Source of the DNA: Candolleomyces eurysporus
Lineage: Eukaryota > Basidiomycota > Agaricomycetes > Agaricales > Psathyrellaceae
Reading direction: 5' to 3'
DNA: 64,000 nt
NCBI GenBank assembly: GCA_027579435.1
Contig: JANBPK010000919.1
Location: 186,001-250,000, forward strand
Numbering within the stretch: position 1 is the first letter of the stretch; each line of letters starts with the position of its first letter. A program made the position numbers and the translations under genes. Shown here piece after piece: positions 1-12,089 of the stretch. The notes under the pieces were generated by a model. It worked only from the letters and a program-made list of their open reading frames with translations. It was not told the DNA's origin and did no database searches.

Positions 1-900
1 CAGGGTTGCAGCTCCGATGAAGACGAAGATGGTGGCAGCTTGCTGCAGAGCAGCAACTGGGGCCAGAAGACGACGAAAGGAGCGCGTTGGATGCGCAGAG
101 GGAAGATGACTGCTTGGGGACCTGGCATGGACGAATGGGAGGTGAGCATACACCACTAATTGCACTAGAAATGCATTCATTTTCTTCCACCTTAGGCCGA
201 AGATCGAGCCCGGAAACGACTCAAGGTCATGCTCCCCCAACCGCGCAGGTCCCCGTCTCCTCCTTGCATCCCACATCTCGAGAGGTCGCCATCACCCCCA
301 TTGGTCTCTCCTTACCCACCTCCCCAGTCCGTTCATCTCAGTTACTCCTCATTTGTGATGGACAAATCAGTCACACACACTTTCCGATCCCGACTACTCG
401 ATGAGCTTGAGCAAGCGACTAACGGCTTGATCGAAGGCGAGGCCACTCTGAGGAGAGCTTTAGGCCGTTTGTGGCAAGTGATGAGCGAAGATCCCGACTT
501 GAAGAAAAAGAAACAGTCTGTGGTCGCCAAACGGGAGGAAGAAGACGATCCGGAGATGGATGACCCTAGAGTGCGCCGAGTCGCACATGCCCCCGACCTG
601 ACCCCTCCCACCCACAAGCTCTTCCTCTCTACGCATCCCAACGGCGCTCCCCTCAGCTACGACCACGATACCTCTAACCCCACGTCTCCGGAGCGCCAGA
701 TGGAAACACTGGAGAAGTCCCTGTGTACCCTCCGGGAGCTGCAAGACGACGGCCGAGAATATGTAGAGAGGCTCCAAGAAATACGGGAGGGTCTCGGCGA
801 CGTCAGAGCGCAACGCGACATTATTTGGAACGTAGTCAGGGAACGTGCTGTCAAAGAACTTCAGGACGCTGCCTTTGTGACCGCCGGACTTGTTCAGTAG
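1..900 (+). CDS. Conserved nuclear-type protein, possible Rxt2-like (5' partial)
   Basis: The reading frame is open from the first base of the window, so the 5' end is missing. Exon <1-141 joins exon 196-900 through a 54-nt GT-AG intron. The join gives a basic stretch (WMRRGKMTAWGPGMDEWE, then AEDRARKRLKVM), a Ser/Pro-rich segment, an acidic/basic linker and a charged C-terminal half with coiled-coil character. The basic block after an acidic N-terminus resembles the N-terminal domain of Rxt2-like proteins, which are subunits of the Rpd3L histone deacetylase complex. That assignment is from memory of the family pattern and is tentative. No catalytic motif is visible. The next gene starts 173 bp downstream on the same strand. 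Confidence 0.6.
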
Positions 901-1072
901 TACTTCTATTGTAGTGGTGTATGTACATAGTCTCTAATTTTTTGTTTTCTTGGTTCCGAGTCTCCGATCAGAAAAGCTTGCACGCGTCACATAACCCCTC
1001 CAATATTAAACCCGTCTCACATGCATTGCCCCACCACTGCTTTGTCCCGACCTCCAACATCCCCTGATTGCC

Positions 1073-4000
1073 ATGGTTCTCTCCAAGATGAGCCGCTCCA
1101 ATCTTCCCTCTAAGTCGTACGGCGCAGTTCCCGGGGCCCCCATCCCGGACGACCTCAATGCGGACGGTGACCGTTACATGGAGAAGCTCAGAGTCTATGC
1201 GAAATCCCTCCCGTACTCCATCGAGCCATACTCAAAGATGATGGAAGCCTTGGATTTCATTATCCTGCGTCTAACACAAGCTGTCCATGCCAGAGACGAC
1301 GTTGGTCTAATCCAATGGGACAGTATGCTGACGTAGTGCGTTCCGTTGGATATTCTTTCACCCTTAGTTTGCTTTGCTGAGCCTTGGAATAGCTGGATGA
1401 TGCTCAAGTACCCTCTTCCCAAAGAGAAGAGGATTCGACTGGCCAAGCTCTACTTCAGTCTGAGTGTCGTCCCCGGGACTTCTACCCAAGTTGTTGCTGT
1501 ATGCGCGGACGCATTCAAGGTCCTAACGCGCTCAAAGAAGAAAATCTCGATTGAAGACATCAGAATCCCTTGGAAACCTATTTTCGACATCCTTAAACAT
1601 GATCTATTTCTTAGTCGGAGGCAGTTTGAATATACGTACGTCTATCGATGTTCCATCCTAGACCCCACACCAACCTGCCCCGCAGTCAAATCGCTTGGTG
1701 TATGGGCTATATTGCAGATAATGCCAGAAGATTTTTCCACCCAGCAGCTATTACTGAAATGTTGTCGACATTCCTTCCACTCGTAGATGGAACACGATTG
1801 GACGTAAGTCTTTGGTTCGACTACTTTAGCGAAGGACAAGTCTCATCCGAGCGCCAATCTAGAGCATCCTTTCCTCACATTTCTACCTAACGACTTTCCT
1901 TCCCCTCAGCCATCCACAGCTCTACCTCCCTATGCTCTTCCGTGTCTGGGAGTCTATAAATTCGTACATGTACGACGAACGGATGCTGCACTTCCTCTCC
2001 AAACTTGCCGAGATGCATGTGGTCCCTGACGTCAGTGACCCGAAGCGAATAAAGGACATACCCGACGACGAGCGATGCGAAGGCGAAGGCAGGCCTGAAT
2101 GGCCATTACATCAATCGGCTCCAGCAACTGGCCCGTGGACCGGCATCTACAAAGACGTCGGTATATTTTCAGAACATGAGTGGAATCTTTTAATGTGCAA
2201 ATGTCTCGCATCAATGGGTAATCCCAGATATCCTTACTGCCGTCGTTCTATCACTTATACTTTGCCATTTAGAAATTCCCTTGGCCGATGGCGGTTCTTT
2301 GACTACGGGGCCAACTGCTGACAGTCAGGTTGGTTTTGAGATAGGAAGACTGCCTAAACCACAATGGCGTATCCGTATGTCCTACCTTCAGGGCGCACAC
2401 TCAGCCAGTTCTCATCAATCTTTTCAGCTTCTTTGGCCCGTATCATAGTTTATTCGATGGCCTCAGATGGCCCAATGGTACCTCCATCGAATATGCCGAC
2501 GCCCATGTTCTCGCCCTTGCCATCTGCTGTGAGTACGCCTCACATTCAAGACACCTCGTTGAAGGACTACCTGTCGGCCCCGTTGGCTGGTCCGCGGAAA
2601 CCAATCCTCCCACACGCCTATCTAGGTGGCTCAAAGGCCCTGGATTCATTGGCGAGGATGATTGCATCGACAGAACAATTCTTCCACCCTTCAAACTCTG
2701 GTTCATGGACTGCCGATGTAAGCCCCGTCGCCTGTTCCTGTGAAATCACTCTTCTCATAGCGACTTCCCAGCTCAGCGCGTTCATTAAATATATCGTATA
2801 TGATTTCAACAAACGTACGAGCCGATTCTGCTGTGAAGTTCCTCACTCACTGTCTCTTCAGGTTGGCACGAAGAACAGAAACCGGATTGCAAGACTCCAA
2901 AGGTATGAAAGGGGACTCCACAAAGAGGCTGATGCTGACAACTCCTGGACTTGCTAGTACCGAAGACTTACAAAGATCATGAAACGAGAACTCGTCAAAT
3001 CTCTTCGAACAGTAACTTTGCTTGCCATGTTCTCTCAAGATTCGACGACAGTATCTAACATTCAAAGTTGCCTGAAATCCATGAGCGTCTTGGAGCCGGA
3101 CTTGATTCTCCATCCTGTACTGGAACGTGCGGTCCCCTCGCTCGAGGCTTTAGTGGAGGTGAGCCTGTTTGAGGATACGGTTTACGCAGTTGAGACCAAT
3201 TCTGACACTACCTAGACCCAGCGCACCCTGTCAGTCATCAAAGCCCTAGGTGCGGTGGCACCTGCCATAGTCTCACGGGACGTGTATTATGCGAGCGCCA
3301 AGCATCTCGTCCCTATCTTGCAACTTTTGATTCCTGGTATTGACCTGGTACGCGCACGTTACTAGTTTCCTGTATCATAAATGCTGAGCGTATCTCGTTT
3401 AGAACGATCCTGCCAAGACTGTAAGATTCTGCACTTGCAATCACTCGACTCTTGTTTTCTGATGGGTCGACACAGCTGTGTACCACAGCATTTCTTGTCG
3501 AGATATCCCAGCATATTAAGATAGGCGATTTGAGTGGATTCGAGGCTGGCTCGTCCGGTTCCGACTCTGTTCGCTCGTCACCACCGCACGATCGTCTCCC
3601 GGTTCTCTCATTGGGCGATGTAGATGGGGCCTATCTGAACGGAGATGCAACCTCTCCGAAAGAAGAAGATGCCTTGCTCCAGGTACCCTATACCAATTTC
3701 CTCCTTCATAACATCTTCATTAAGTGTTTCACTAGGACTCCACTGGCAGCTTTCCAGATTGGATTGCGAGCTTCATTCGTCGAGTCATTCAGCTACTCGA
3801 AAATCTTCCAGAGGAAGGGCCATCTGGATCGGCAGGCGGAGCTAGCGAAGGTATTTGAATTACAATATGTTCTGTTCAAAACCTTTCTGACCTTGAATGT
3901 TAGTTCAAGTCGTCGATGCTGTGACGGGAGCATGCAGTCAGATCTGTGTGCACCTGTCAGAACCTCTCTTCGATCTAGTGCTGAAGATGGTTTACGACTA

Positions 4001-7000
4001 TGCGAGCAATAACGTGCGATCGAATGCCGTCCGCGCGATTCATCAGCTGGTGGAATGTGTTGCAAATGCCGATCCTATCAAGACACTGGCACTCTTCCTG
4101 CCGTTCTGTGAACGAAACATTCGCGTAGAACTCGAGAACGGAGCTAGTTCTCTTCGAACGACATCATCGTCGATTCCACTACCGTCTGATGCCACTTTGC
4201 ATTGGAGTGAAGTGTCTTCCACTTTTTAAACGTCATGCGATCGATCTAATGCTCCGTTGCAGATCTGGCAATCCTGAGAGGAGCAGTGTACAAGTAAGTA
4301 AACCACATAAATTGGTTGAAACTCGTACTGATCAACTTGTCACTAGCGATGGGAAAGCGGTGTGTATATCTATTTGATTTGTGGTAATTCGCTCACATTT
4401 GTTCGTAGATCGTGAAGTATAGAGAGCGTCTGCTTTCAATGCTGTGTCTTTTGCACGACAAGACATTGTCGAAGCGAGGTTATTCATGGACGGGCAAACT
4501 TCTCTCAAGCCTCCTGCTCACTTTAACTCATACTTATCCCTTGGAAAACAAGTTCGTTAATCCCGAGGACTGGACAAGCGATGGTAGGGCTAGATCTGGT
4601 TCGACTTGCGTATGATGCTCACTCGAACAGAGTTTCAAAAGGACCACCACAAGCATTGGGGCAAGCTTTACCGTCCCGATGAAATCACGGTAAATAGCCC
4701 ATTACAGGTATCATGANTTTTTTTTCTGAGGAAAATCTGCAGATTGCATGGCACGTTCCAGATGAAGAGGAAATCAGCTTTGCACTGGAAATTTTCGAGG
4801 TTCTTGTCGAACCCACCCTCAAGTCTCTCGAAGGCCTTCTAGACCCTGGTAAGCGTCTTTACGAAAATCCCTTGCTGCTATGTGACCTTGGTTCTCTGTT
4901 GGAAGGAATCCCCCGAAATGCCGAATGGCGCAACGATTTCTGTCGGTGAGTACAAAAAATATGCCTACGATGATCATATCTCATCTTCGTTCAAGCCACT
5001 TGACCATTGTCCGAAACGCCTTCGCCGGCATTCCGACGCTCTACAAAGAGCACATCAAGCCAGAAGAAATCCGAGCTGCTGTTGCAACAAGCGATATTCT
5101 GTAAGCCTCCTGGTCCCCAAAGAGATCTTGTATAGCTCATCCGTTTTCCTTCAGCGGCGAGATCCCGGAGATGATCGCCTCGGTCTCACCCTTGAACTCA
5201 GGATTCATTTTGACTGATCCTTCGGACCCAAGGTATCAGTTTATCACGGGTCTGAAGCATAGATTCGGGGAGTTCCTTCATAATGCGTCTGTTTCTCTCC
5301 GTCAACAAGGGGAAGAAAACACTCTGGACGCGGTGCAGATGCTGGTAAGTTGTCTTCCACTCGGTTCGGTCCGCGACCAGGTGCTCACTCATCCCTTTAG
5401 GTCAGGTCAATCCGAACCTATATGATGGAATACGGGGACAGCCGTGATAGGTGAGTTATTATCCATGCAGCATTGTACTACCTCTCAAAATGCGTGATTC
5501 CAGCTATTATCTCAACGAGAACCAGTATACCTCGGAGAAGAATGTTGCTAGGCAGTACGGCGGACAGAAAGTATGGCCCAGAGCTGTTTATATTCGTCGT
5601 GCTCGGTAAGTTACCTCCTGGCCTTGACAGAGAAGGGTTATCGAACCTTGACCAGATTTTACAATGCGGCACGCTTGCGGTGGAACTCGATCGAACGCAA
5701 GAGAGGACTTGTCGAGGACAATCTTATCGACGATATTGTTGAATGGTCCATGTGGCACTATTCCAGCGTTAGAGAGTGCGTTTTTCTGGCAGAGTGTTTT
5801 CGATCGGAAGGCTAATGATATCTAGGTCGAGCCAATCTGTACTGGAATCGCTTTGCTCGGTAAGTATCGGCTTGGTCGAGCGGCGACTTTTCTAAAGCTT
5901 GACCTATTTAGGTATATGACGGTGTTAGGAAACGTGCTCTTCCTCTATTGCAGTCGGCACTCGACCCAGGAACCGACGACGACCGGATGAAAGGCGCTCT
6001 CTGGACACTCAACTCGACCTCGTTCGCGAAGTATGCAATTAACGGTACGACATTTTGCAAAGTGTTTTTGCTCCATGGTCTCATGTTACCTTCGCCAGAG
6101 CCATCGCTGATGACAACAATGTTCATTAAGCTCTTTGATTCGCAGCACAACGAAAAGGTAGTGCCGTTCTATCGGGTATATGGGCAGGCTGGAGCTGACT
6201 CTATCGGTCTTGTTAGCCTTCGATCCAAGATTGTGTATCGACCGTATTCGAAAACTGTTCGTGATACTCACTCTGGAAGACACGCTTCGTTCTTAGGGTT
6301 TCACAGGCTTGAATGGCTTCTTAGAACCGACCAATCTAGTGGCAAAAGTCGCCAGGCCCGCCGTGGAAAAGGCACTGACGGAAGTCAACGAACTAGTCCC
6401 ACTTGGTTCAGAGGACAAGGATTTGATACGCAAATGTGAAGAACAGCGAATCCAACGTGCCCAAGACTTGGATGAAGCTTCTCAAGAACTGGTAAGAGCC
6501 TTGTGATGTTGCAATGATCTCTTTTTATAGTTCGCTGCAGATAGATCTTGTTCTGGACATCGGCCATTCTGAGGATACGCATTGGCGATATATGATATAT
6601 GCCACCAGATGTCTGCGTACTCTGATTCGGCGTGACGTTCCTCTGAAACCTGAACACGTTCAGTTCTTCCTGGAGAAAATGCATGCTGACCATCCGACAG
6701 TGGTGAGTACCAAATCTTCCTCGACGATGTGTTCCGCGCTGATTTTCTTTACAGCGATATGTAAGCAGACAGTCTCTCCCCGAACGTAGCACGGGCTGAT
6801 GTTGCGCGTACAGTACGCTCAGCGTGCCGTCATGAAAAGCTTCAGAAACATCAAGCTTCGAACGCTATGCCCCACCCCTACGCAGCTGGCCACGTCGGTG
6901 CATGATAACCCACTTCAGGTAGAGGTCTCAGTACCCCCTGCACGGAACACGACGGAGAAATTCTTGAATGGGTATGCCGTACCATTAAAGTCCAGCAGTA

Positions 7001-9451
7001 CAGAACCGTGGGTCGAAGTTTCCCTTGATGGCATTGAAATTGTGCTGACGCAGGTCCAGGATTCTATTCGACAAAGACCCGCCTGGCTGGTTGGTGTGGG
7101 GCAAGACAGTCAGCCTTTATTCTCTCCCAGCGTCTGGAAAATCTGCCTTTTTGCCCTGGGAGTCAGATAGTGAACCAGCCATAGAAGGTATCCGGGAAGT
7201 CGTATTAGATGCTGGGTGGTGGAAGAAAGTGATCGTGTTTTATTCGGAAGAAAATCACGAGAACAGCATCATTCAAGACGATGTATCATGCGTGAAGTCG
7301 ATCTGTGAGTGTCTTCGTAGTAAGCGCTTAACGGCTCGTTGACTTTGACGTAGTCCAGCTACTGGAAGACGAACCGTTCGAGGTTCTACGACCGCTGGTG
7401 CAGAAGCTGATTGCGGACAAGGACCAAAACAAACAGCGTGCAGCGGCGGAGCTACTCGCTGGAATGCTCAATGGTATTTAGGTCTCCTCTGCTTGCGTAT
7501 GTTCTAGATGAATCTGATTTCCCTCCAGGCGCCAAGCACTGGCCGGTGGAAAAGCAAGATAAGTTGTGGAAATGGTTCGAACCTCACATCAACACAATCT
7601 TGCGGAAAAACATCAAGTCAGACACGATCTTGATCTGGAGCTCGTTCCTCGAGGTTAGGCTATACAATCCAGTTTGTTTCACCGCAGTCTGCTGACGTCA
7701 ATTGCAGTATATTTTCTATCACAAGGACCCTCGTCGTGTGCAACCGCTCGTTAATTTCGTTTGGAAAGCATTCCAGACAATGGACTATAACCCTGAAATG
7801 TCTTTTGACGCTGTGAAAGTCATTGCTCTTTTCCGCTCCTTCTATGAAGAGCTCGGGCGGAAGTTCGTCTGTTGGGTGGACGAGACGGTCAAGCGAACGT
7901 GGACCGAAATTCATAACGAACACGACGATGTGAGAAAAGCAACCTAGCCTTATCTTCGTTTCCGAACTCACAGTTGCATTTTTTCAGGTGAGGGCGTTCA
8001 TTGGCGAAATGCTCGCGTTTTCGGAGAATATCAAGTGGCAACCGAAGCCTAGCTTGCCCACCCCCGAAGCCTTTGTCAGGGAATGCACGACCTCGCCAAA
8101 AGACTCTGACATCATGGGAATGAGGGGTGTGTATCACAAGGATCGCGTAGCGGAATTGGTGACTCGCTTCGCTATCTGGAGGCAGGAACGACTTCCAGGT
8201 GTGAGGGCGTTCCAGTCAACTTACGACAGGTGCGCATCATCATTCCGCGGCTATTTTTACAAGCTCTAACTTGAGGTCAGGGTTGGTATCACGATCTGCA
8301 AGTGGCTCTATAGGTCAATTCACGACTTGCACGCAATATCGACGTTCGATTACATTCTCCCACTGATGGTATGTTTCTGAACCTCGGTACATTGAGCTCT
8401 TGCTGAAATTGTCTCGCTCTTTAGCCAGAATTTTTCCGGTTCACAGAAGTGAATGACAACAAGGAGCTGGTTAACCGAGCGAGTAATCTTCTGGTGCGAA
8501 TGTGTGGCGTGTCGCCACCGGTGCCCTTGATAAACCCGATACTGGACGCGATATTCGAGGCGATTCAAGCGTCACCCGTAGGTCTCCAAAAATTCTCTGT
8601 GTGATACAGCGGCTAATATAATCTTCAGTCGTGGCGTGTTCGATTGAAAGCCCTCCCGTTGTTGCAAGGTAAGCATCTTATTCTTCTCACCAATACCTGT
8701 ACTAGATCTCCTATCTAGTGTTCTACTTCCGCCAATTGCCCCTCATCAGCGAAATCAAAATCGTGCAGATGCTGGAGGTGCTTTGTCAACGCCTGGACGA
8801 TGAGGTTGTGGAAGTGCGGGAAATGGCCGCTTCGTGAGTGGCTGCCTTTCCCGTCAATCTACTTGACCTGAACACAGTTTCTTCAGTACCCTTTCAGGAA
8901 TCCTTCGCTTGTCGCCCAGGCGTAGCGTGATGACCCTGAAGGTATGTCTATTAATACTTCTTCGAGTTGTGCTGCGCTCTGTGCTGATTATACGGCGTAG
9001 AATCGGTTTGTTCGACTCGTCAGAAACACTCACCTACCAGACAGAGCAGATCCCAAGTACAACACCGCTGTACGTCAGCGGCATGCGGCGATACTGGGTA
9101 TCTGTGCTCTTGTGGACAGTTATCCGTACACAGTGGAGAAGTGGATGCCCGATCTATTGACGAATGTCCTGGCCGAGCACACATATGATCCTGTGGGTGT
9201 TTTTCCGTTCGGCAGGAAGGCGAAGCTGACTGATATCTTAATGCAGATTCCGATTTCTACGACGGTTCGAAAGTGCGCAAGCAATTTCAAGAGAACTCAT
9301 CAAGACACTTGGCACGAAGATTCGAAGAGGTTCACAGACTATCAGCTTGCGGCTTTGTCGACGCTTTTAACTGGATCGTCATATTGTAAGTGCATGGCGA
9401 ATATCATCGTTCACGCTGTTGAACTGACTGCTGGATTGCACAGATGCATGA
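1073..9451 (+). CDS. BLM10: Proteasome activator Blm10/PA200, copy A
   Basis: This is a very large HEAT-repeat protein that caps the 20S/26S proteasome core (PA200 in animals, Blm10 in yeast). The gene is broken into many short exons; intron 1 is 1333-1392. Recognisable family blocks include the segment around 4090-4205 (a Leu-Phe-Leu-Pro-Phe stretch, then SLRTTSSS and DATLHW), the block GFILTDPSDPRYQF near 5210, and the C-terminal block with KCASNFKRTHQDTW. The last intron is 9386-9443. Splicing it gives the C-terminus SSYYA, the HbYX-type docking motif (Tyr-Tyr-Ala in Blm10/PA200). An 18-nt exon (3403-3420) encodes NDPAKT. The N at 4717 falls in an intron. I saw no frame break, so the gene looks intact. 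A diverged second copy lies at 39883-47845 on the other strand. Confidence 0.9.
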
Positions 9452-9652
9452 GGCCGGTCTACCATGGTAATCTAGCTTAGATAAATCTCGAGCATGGGTA
9501 TATTATGCCATTAGAGTAACAATGCGAAATGAAGAACAATGCTAATGGACGGAAAGTCCGGCGTAACTAGCTGCGGATGGAGCGTTTAATGCACAACATT
9601 CTGTCTGTCGATTACAGCAGGAAACAAAAAGGTTCAGAGTAGGTTGCAACGC

Positions 9653-10591
9653 TTAAACGCGTAGAGGGGGTATACTGCCGGGAGACGAGGCTTCTGAAGG
9701 GGTTGTTGAAAGGAGAATAGGAGAAATACCACCGTCCTCAATAGTGGGCTGTGAGCCAATGAGTCCTGGTTCCGTTGTTTCAATGCCGTTAGCGGTGCCG
9801 GCGCGTGCACCTGCACCCGGAACCATGTCAATCGGTGCTCGAGTTCGATTCTCGTATCCGGACTTGATGCGGTTGTTTGAAACAGACTCCCTGGATAGGG
9901 GATGAGTGTATGCCGTAAAAAGGAACACGAGACTGCGCACCGAATTTCAGCAATTAGGTCGTCAATATCATACCAGGCAACGGACGAATATGCTACGCCT
10001 CTCCACCAGCCGAGAAGGTCAGCCGGGGCAATGTATGCATGGGCGTGGAGGTGATCTGTAACAGGAATCTTGTTGTCTTTGAAGGGCGGCGTAATGAAGC
10101 CGATGTGTAACTTGTTCTGCGGGTCGTCCGTACGGAGTGTTGGTGGAGGAGCAGCAAAGGAGGGGGTGGGCGGTGTTGAGGGCAACAGTAGAGAACCCAG
10201 CAGACGTGTGGCAAGATTGCGGATGTTCACCAAGAGTGGGAGGTCAGTGGAGGACTAGATAAACGAGGTGAGCACGGGGTCAGGGTCTGAGGACAGCTGA
10301 AGACCGACGAGCGTGTATATTGAGGGTACGTGAAGGCTGAAAGAAAGTCAGAGCAGACCACATAAAAGAACGAGGGCCAACTTACTTGAAGGCAATGATG
10401 AGATGACCCTTGCTCGAGACTGGATTGGCCTTTTCACGATAGGCCGTGAAGTTGTCGTCTCTCCAAATGACCTCTGGAGCAGTGGAACCTGCGGGGAAGG
10501 ACGGCGAACGGGTAGAATTGGGCGTTGTGTGTGCGGCGCTGGCGACGATGCTGCACATTGGGCATCCTGGCCTCGATGCAAACTGCGACAT
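9653..10591 (-). CDS. HIT-domain nucleotide hydrolase (HINT-like)
   Basis: This is a histidine-triad family protein; members hydrolyse nucleoside phosphoramidates or related nucleotides. The start at MSQFASRPGCPMCSIV gives the N-terminal CPMC pair, followed by WRDDNFTAYREKANPVSSKGH, which matches the beta-strand core of HIT proteins. After two introns the protein reads HVPSIYTLSSTDLPLLVNIR, and later DHLHAHAYI, which fits the HxHxH catalytic triad motif. A further intron (GTGCGC...TATCCAG) follows EIR, and the C-terminal exon ends at PPLRV. The C-terminal 80 or so residues are low complexity. The gene is divergent from translin across a 126-bp spacer. The exact subfamily (HINT3-like or aprataxin-like) is not resolved. 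Confidence 0.75.
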
Positions 10592-10717
10592 TTTGCTGGC
10601 AACGAACAAATCCAAGCCTGGAGCTCGCTGCAATCCACATCTCCTTAGCCGCACACGTGATCGGGGTTTATTCGCCACACCTTCGTCGGCCACCTTCCCA
10701 GTCGGCCGCCTCCGACC
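10592..10717. promoter_or_regulatory. Short bidirectional promoter, HIT gene / translin
   Basis: These 126 bp separate the start codons of two head-to-head genes. A CACGTG E-box palindrome lies at 10654-10659. No clear TATA box is visible. That the two genes are co-regulated is inference. Confidence 0.45.
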
Positions 10718-11742
10718 ATGGACTCCCCCGACCACCTCAAGCTCGTCTTCCAGGATTTTCGCGACGAGATCGATGCCAACAACGATCGCCGCGAAAGACT
10801 TATAAAAGTCTCAATTCCATCCCTCCTCGCGAGACCCGTGCCTGACGACCCAATCCCCATCAGGCCAGCCGTGACATCACCAGTCTCTCCAAGAAGACCA
10901 TCTTCTTGCTGCATCGCTGCGTGCTGGAAGCAGAATCCCTCGATGAGAAGCAGGTCTACGTCAAAGCAGCGAATAAAGGCTATCAAAAGCTAAAAGAAGT
11001 GCAGAGCATCTATGCTACTCTCAAGTCTGAGCTCGAAGGTGATAAATTCTGGCAATACGAGCGTCAGGTTTCCCCAGGACTTCAAGAGTACATCGAAGCC
11101 CTTTCCTTTGCCTACTACTTGGAGCATGGATCTCTTATTCCCTTTGCTGAGGTGCAAAAGTCCATCTCCGACTCCTCGGGAAATCCTGTGAGTCCGCCCC
11201 AGGATGATCTCACTCAGCACACATTGATCAGAGACGCAGTATTTTCCTCTGACAGTCTCTGACTATCTCCTGGGTCTGTCAGATCTCACTGGAGAGCTGA
11301 TGCGATTCGCCATCTCCGGACTTTCCCTCAAAGGTGGCCGGAAGAAAGCCCTGGAGGTCTGTGCGTTCGTACGAGGTTGCAAATCAGGTGAACAGATTAA
11401 TGCGCATCGGTATGCTATCACACTGACGGTCTCTGGATTTCTATAAGATTTTGAAAGGTTCACTCCCCACATCTACGAGCTGCGCAAAAAGCAGACAGTA
11501 ACATCCGCCTCTCTCGNAAAAAATCGAGGATAGTAAGTACCGTACCGTTTCTCTCGAAACTCTAGGCTACCAGGTTCGTTCTGAAGCATACACTGCTAGC
11601 GGTATATGCAATCGTTGTCAGGAGCTCAGAATATGACCTGCCACCCGAGATGTTAGACGATATTGTCGCTCAAGCTACATCGCAAAGCGGTGGGTCACGA
11701 CAACGCCGAAGTGAAGCAAACGGTGGAGACGACGATTTCTGA
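10718..11742 (+). CDS. TSN: Translin
   Basis: Translin is a small helical DNA/RNA-binding protein that forms octamers and, with TRAX, the C3PO ribonuclease. The N-terminus MDSPDHLKLVFQDFRDEID and the later segments LRRCVLEAES-like, YYLEHGSLIPFAEVQ, YLLGLSDLTGELMRFAI and SEYDLPPEMLDDIV follow translin order and spacing. The C-terminus is Ser/Arg-rich and ends in GGDDDF. There are several short introns. The N at 11517 breaks the frame as printed. Deleting it gives SLEKIED directly before a GTAAGT donor, which restores the family sequence. The start is the ATG facing the HIT gene. TRAX is not in the window. Confidence 0.88.
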
Positions 11743-11902
11743 CTGTCCTAATATTAATATTACGCCCATAATGTATCTACTCCTGGTCATAGTGTATCCA
11801 AGGAGGTGTCTGTCTCAAGGGTGACCCCTTTCATAAAAGGCAACCTTCGCCCCAAATAGAGACTCGCGGCGCGCTTCGATCGAGGGATTGGACCATTCAT
11901 CG

Positions 11903-11992
11903 TGCCCCATGGCTAAGCTGGTCAAAGCGTCCGGCTTTTATCATCCATTTGAAGCAATCGGAAGGTCGTGAGTTCGAGCCCCACTGGGGCAG
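11903..11992 (+). tRNA. tRNA-Lys (anticodon UUU) with a 16-nt intron
   Basis: The acceptor stem is perfect (TGCCCCA at 11903-11909 pairs with TGGGGCA at 11985-11991; discriminator G at 11992). The anticodon stem TCCGG (11930-11934) pairs with TCGGA (11958-11962), with one G-U pair. The loop reads C-T-TTT-A, then a 16-nt intron at the canonical position after base 37 (11941-11956), then A. The anticodon TTT is at 11937-11939. The T-loop is TTCGAGC; the T-stem has one A-C mismatch. A seven-T pol III stop follows. The structure was folded by hand. Confidence 0.88.
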
Positions 11993-11998
11993 CATATC

Positions 11999-12005
11999 TT
12001 TTTTT
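11999..12005 (+). terminator. RNA polymerase III terminator of the tRNA-Lys gene
   Basis: A run of seven T residues starts seven bases after the tRNA discriminator base, the usual pol III stop signal. Confidence 0.8.
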
Positions 12006-12089
12006 ACACACCAAGAAGGTGAATGTACACTAGTGCAACATGGTAATACAACATCGGGGAAGAGTACAGTGGCCATTTCGAGAGCACAG

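Noticed and set aside
9830..9880. T-arm-like GAGTTCGATTCTC
   Set aside because: It lies inside the coding exon of the HIT gene, and no acceptor or anticodon stem pairs with it.
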